Source: Defluviitaleaceae bacterium
GTDB taxonomy: Bacteria; Bacillota; Clostridia; Lachnospirales; UBA5962
Reading direction: 5' to 3'
Length of the DNA stretch: 64,000 bases
Assembly (NCBI GenBank): GCA_009787355.1
Contig: WRGD01000152.1
Span: forward strand, 1-64,000
This document shows positions 61,370-64,000 of the stretch, piece after piece. Position numbers and translations under genes: made by a program. A model generated the notes under the pieces. It made no database searches, was not told where the DNA came from, and worked only from the letters and a program-made list of their open reading frames with translations. The stretch's first letter is position 1. Each line of letters starts with the position of its first letter.

Positions 61370-63433
61370 CTACTGGAGGTCAAGAACGTTTATGCCGAAA
61401 ACTGTTTGGAAAAAGTCCTCTGTTACGTAAGTTCTGCCGTCTCTAATAATAGGGGCGGTGTCCACTGTAATATTTTGTGTAATGCCGTTTTGGCTTGCAT
61501 GGTTTACAACGACTGTCGTACTGCCAATAGTAATTAAAAACTGTGCAGTGTCTGTCGTAACGGTTATTTGAGAAGTTTCGGCATTCCACTGAATGTTCCC
61601 ACCAAAATTTGCATTTTCTGCTACTGTTCTAAAAGGTACTAGCTGTGCATTTTGCTGTGCTTGTGCAGAAACTGCCGTTTGACTTGTCGTAGACAAATTC
61701 AAGCTGTTTATAACGTGGTTCAAAACAGGGTCTTCGTTATTTGCCCAGTGTTCTATTGTGTGTATAACTTGCACGTCTGGTCTAATTGTGTAAAACTCAA
61801 AGTTTGGGCTGTTTTCTATATAATCTGACGCTTGCCCTGTTAGTCCGTACACTTCAAAACCAAAAGTTTCACTTTCTATATGTGCAACGACGTTCGGTAT
61901 TCTAATCGTTAAGTTAGAATTTGTAAGTGTTACATATGGAAAATACGGACTATCAGCACCGTCTGAAGCTATTCCGTAAAAGATTGCGTTTTGCCCGAGC
62001 GGTTCACCGACAATTACTGCTCCCATTTGGCTTATTATCCTAGTGGCAATGCTAGTTGCAGAATATGAATATCCGTTTATAAAGTAAAACAACCTACCTT
62101 CGTCTACACTTTGTGAAAGTGTTTTAAACATGTCAATAAATGCAGCTGGGTCGCCACCGCCGTTGTTTCTTGCGTCAACGACAATTGCTTGTACGTCGTT
62201 TTCTGCTATAACTTGTAGTAAAGCTGGGTGCGTTGTCCAAAGTTGCCTACCGCCTAGTATTCCTTGCTCTGGGTTGCCGTCTCCACCCCAAAAAATAGGG
62301 GATATTTCTTCATTTTGATATGGCGGAACGACTAGGCCTGTAAAGTCCGCCGCTCTTGCCCATTCACGCAAAATAGCTACCACTTCTTGTACCGCTGTAT
62401 TTTCTGGGTCAACCATTTGCTCTATCGTTAAGTCGTTAATATTGATGCCTCTCGCTTCAAATTCTCTATTTGAAAGTTCTTCTAATTGGTTTCCTGCGTT
62501 GGAAATAAACTCCGCTAATACGATATATAGTAACCCGTACTCTTCCAAAAAGTAAAATCTGTTTTCGCCACCTTGGAAAACTCTTGGGACTTCACCTGCG
62601 TTGCGACTACGCACGATATTTACTTCGTCTGAAGTTAGTGCTATATTTGTAAAGTCAAGTTGTGTTTCGTGTTGGGCTGTTAGTGTTATGTCTACGGTGT
62701 TACCGTTGTCGTCTGTGAGGGTAAACACGGTTACGCCATTTTCTCTCAAGCCCATAAAGCTAAGGTATTCTGATGAACTTAAAGCTCTAATGCCGTACGT
62801 TCTTAAAAAGTAAACATTTTCAATTGGCTGAATGTTGGTAATGCGTTCAAAAATGGTGTCCATATCTATACCGTTTATGGACACTAAACGTAAGTTTAGT
62901 GCATTTGAAAATTGATTAGTTGTGGCTACTAAATGCACACCGCCGTTGTTTCCGCCAAAGTGCCTAAAAGTAAGTGGTAAATTAGTGGAAAGTTGTGCCG
63001 CACTACTTAAAGCAGACCAAGAATGCCCCTCTCTTAAATGTGAAAGTGCCGCCTGCATATTAAATAGTATCTCTAGGTCTGTCATTGTTTGGAAGTTCTC
63101 AAGCAAATCATCCATAGTGCTTACGAAACCTTGCCTAGCTTGTTCGTTTCTGGAAAGCTCTATCCAAACGCCACGCCTACCGCCGCCATTGTCCGTAAAT
63201 AAGTCGCTCGGTAAGTATACGTTAACGTCGTCGTGAAACTTGCCGTGCCTAGTCGTAACAGCTTCCTTAAATTGCTCTATGTCTTCACGCCATTTTGTTA
63301 TTCTTTCTTCGGCGGTGTCCGCTGTAATAAACTGTATACTTTGGCTTTGCTCGTTTGCTAAGGCAACTGTGCTAAATAGCGGTGAAAGTGCTAAAGTGAT
63401 TGCTAAAAATAGTGCTTTTGTGTTTTTATTCAT
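61370..63433 (-). CDS. Exported S41-type peptidase with C-terminal PF07833-like domain
   Basis: A 687-residue secreted protein. Signal peptide 1-27 (ALFLAITLALSPLFSTVALA). Helical N-terminal part 35-130. S41 core to about 570: AIVVDARNNGGGDPAAFIDM near 425, INGYSYSATSIATRIISQMG near 462 with the presumed serine, and VIVGEPLGQNAIFYG. The dyad lysine position is Asn. The last 100 residues are the copper-amine-oxidase-type domain (LVPFRTVAENANFGGNIQWN, APIIRDGRTYVTEDFFQTVF), here C-terminal, opposite to the gene at 45988. The next gene upstream is another S41 copy. Confidence 0.8.
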   Translation of the reverse strand: MNKNTKALFLAITLALSPLFSTVALANEQSQSIQFITADTAEERITKWREDIEQFKEAVTTRHGKFHDDVNVYLPSDLFTDNGGGRRGVWIELSRNEQARQGFVSTMDDLLENFQTMTDLEILFNMQAALSHLREGHSWSALSSAAQLSTNLPLTFRHFGGNNGGVHLVATTNQFSNALNLRLVSINGIDMDTIFERITNIQPIENVYFLRTYGIRALSSSEYLSFMGLRENGVTVFTLTDDNGNTVDITLTAQHETQLDFTNIALTSDEVNIVRSRNAGEVPRVFQGGENRFYFLEEYGLLYIVLAEFISNAGNQLEELSNREFEARGININDLTIEQMVDPENTAVQEVVAILREWARAADFTGLVVPPYQNEEISPIFWGGDGNPEQGILGGRQLWTTHPALLQVIAENDVQAIVVDARNNGGGDPAAFIDMFKTLSQSVDEGRLFYFINGYSYSATSIATRIISQMGAVIVGEPLGQNAIFYGIASDGADSPYFPYVTLTNSNLTIRIPNVVAHIESETFGFEVYGLTGQASDYIENSPNFEFYTIRPDVQVIHTIEHWANNEDPVLNHVINSLNLSTTSQTAVSAQAQQNAQLVPFRTVAENANFGGNIQWNAETSQITVTTDTAQFLITIGSTTVVVNHASQNGITQNITVDTAPIIRDGRTYVTEDFFQTVFGINVLDLQ

Positions 63434-63469
63434 TTTGAATACTCCTAATATCTGTGTTAGTATCTAATT

Positions 63470-64000
63470 TTAATTATGAAAATTTAAACTTTCTATTACA
63501 TATTCTAAAAGCGGGTCTTCATTGTTTATGAAGTGCTGTATTGTATGTTCAATTGTTACGTGCGGAAATACCGAGTAAAAATCTAAATTAGGAAATCGTT
63601 CTATAAAACTTTGTATAGAAATGTCTAGAAGGTTAAATATATAACCATCATTTAAATCTTCTAAATGCGTAAGTATATTAGGAACGGTTATAAAAATTCC
63701 AGAGTTCCTAAGTTCATGTTCGCTCTGATATTCTGAACTATAAAGCGTACTATGAAAAATAAGATTTTGACCTGTAGGTTCACCAACAAGTGTAAATCCT
63801 AGATATTGTAAAGAAACGGCTGCAATAGAAGCGGCAGAAAAAGAACCATTGTCTATTAAGTAAAATAACCTATCCTCTTCTATGTTGCTACTTAAAAAAG
63901 TAAACAAATTTGCAAAAGCTCTTATATTTCCACCACCATTTCCACGAGCATCTATAATAACAGTATTTACAGTACCATCTTGTATAGCATTAACAATTGC
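63470..64000 (-). CDS. S41-type peptidase, partial at window edge
   Basis: The C-terminal 176 residues of a fourth S41 paralogue; the 5' part is outside the window. TVIIDARGNGGGNIRAFANL is at the edge, followed by IDNGSFSAASIAAVSLQYLG (serine region) and LVGEPTGQNLIFHS. The end (HVTIEHTIQHFINNEDPLLE) matches the tails of the other copies, and there is no C-terminal PF07833-like domain. This copy is more AT-rich than its neighbour at 61370, suggesting separate origins or different ages. Confidence 0.8.
   Translation of the reverse strand, partial: AIVNAIQDGTVNTVIIDARGNGGGNIRAFANLFTFLSSNIEEDRLFYLIDNGSFSAASIAAVSLQYLGFTLVGEPTGQNLIFHSTLYSSEYQSEHELRNSGIFITVPNILTHLEDLNDGYIFNLLDISIQSFIERFPNLDFYSVFPHVTIEHTIQHFINNEDPLLEYVIESLNFHN

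Noticed and set aside
1-64000. CRISPR array, rRNA operon, replication origin
   Set aside because: No regularly spaced repeats, no rRNA sequence and no dnaA-box cluster were seen on reading through.

Overview
The window is a very AT-rich chromosome segment from a Gram-positive, spore-forming-lineage member of the Clostridia. The support is the phoH block with the sporulation genes yqfC and yqfD, a clostridial order of housekeeping genes (pheST, alaS, uvrC, phoH-yqfF-ybeY-era, nusB-xseAB-ispA, tlyA-nadK-recN, rimO-pgsA-cinA-recA), the McsA/McsB arginine-kinase pair, and lipobox-type lipoproteins. A host-associated Lachnospirales relative is my best guess, but sequence reading alone cannot name the genus.

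Layout. 1-820 is a decay zone: an IS1-type transposase remnant, a strong terminator and a frameshifted M29 aminopeptidase tail. 821-3451 (minus) holds mcsB, mcsA and a short RNase E/G. 3722-20912 (plus) is core translation, repair and cell-envelope genes. 20928-24150 (minus) is a small inserted island: a double-glycine (GG) leader peptide with its own promoter, an ABC exporter of one ATPase and two related permeases, and a free-standing C39 leader peptidase. It looks like a compact, possibly undescribed bacteriocin-like system. To its right lies a scar in which the 5' end of nusB is joined to the 3' end of ispA. 24314-39465 (plus) returns to core genes and includes a tRNA-Leu with the unusual anticodon AAG, an SCP2/flavodoxin-like fusion and an IMP dehydrogenase lacking CBS domains.

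39561-44047 (minus) carries a DUF6465-like small gene, a kinase-less VWA/PP2C/DUF6273 set (a partial TerY-P triad), and a DUF3284/ROK kinase pair. From 44061 to the right edge (minus) there is a long run of exported hydrolases: four S41-type peptidase paralogues (one broken, one running off the edge), two M28 aminopeptidases (one fused to an alpha/beta hydrolase), two HExxH lipoproteins, a WG-repeat protein and a VanZ-RDD membrane protein. A copper-amine-oxidase-type domain (PF07833-like) is attached at the N end, middle or C end of most S41 and M28 proteins. A type II restriction-modification pair sits inside this run.

Base composition changes at about 44 kb. By hand, 8 of 60 bases are G or C at 10501-10560, and 32 of 60 at 57001-57060. 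The R-M pair, the WG gene and the last partial S41 gene are again AT-rich, so the exoenzyme region is a mosaic. The core genes act in translation, DNA repair and lipid metabolism. The right third appears to equip the cell for extracellular peptide and ester digestion.
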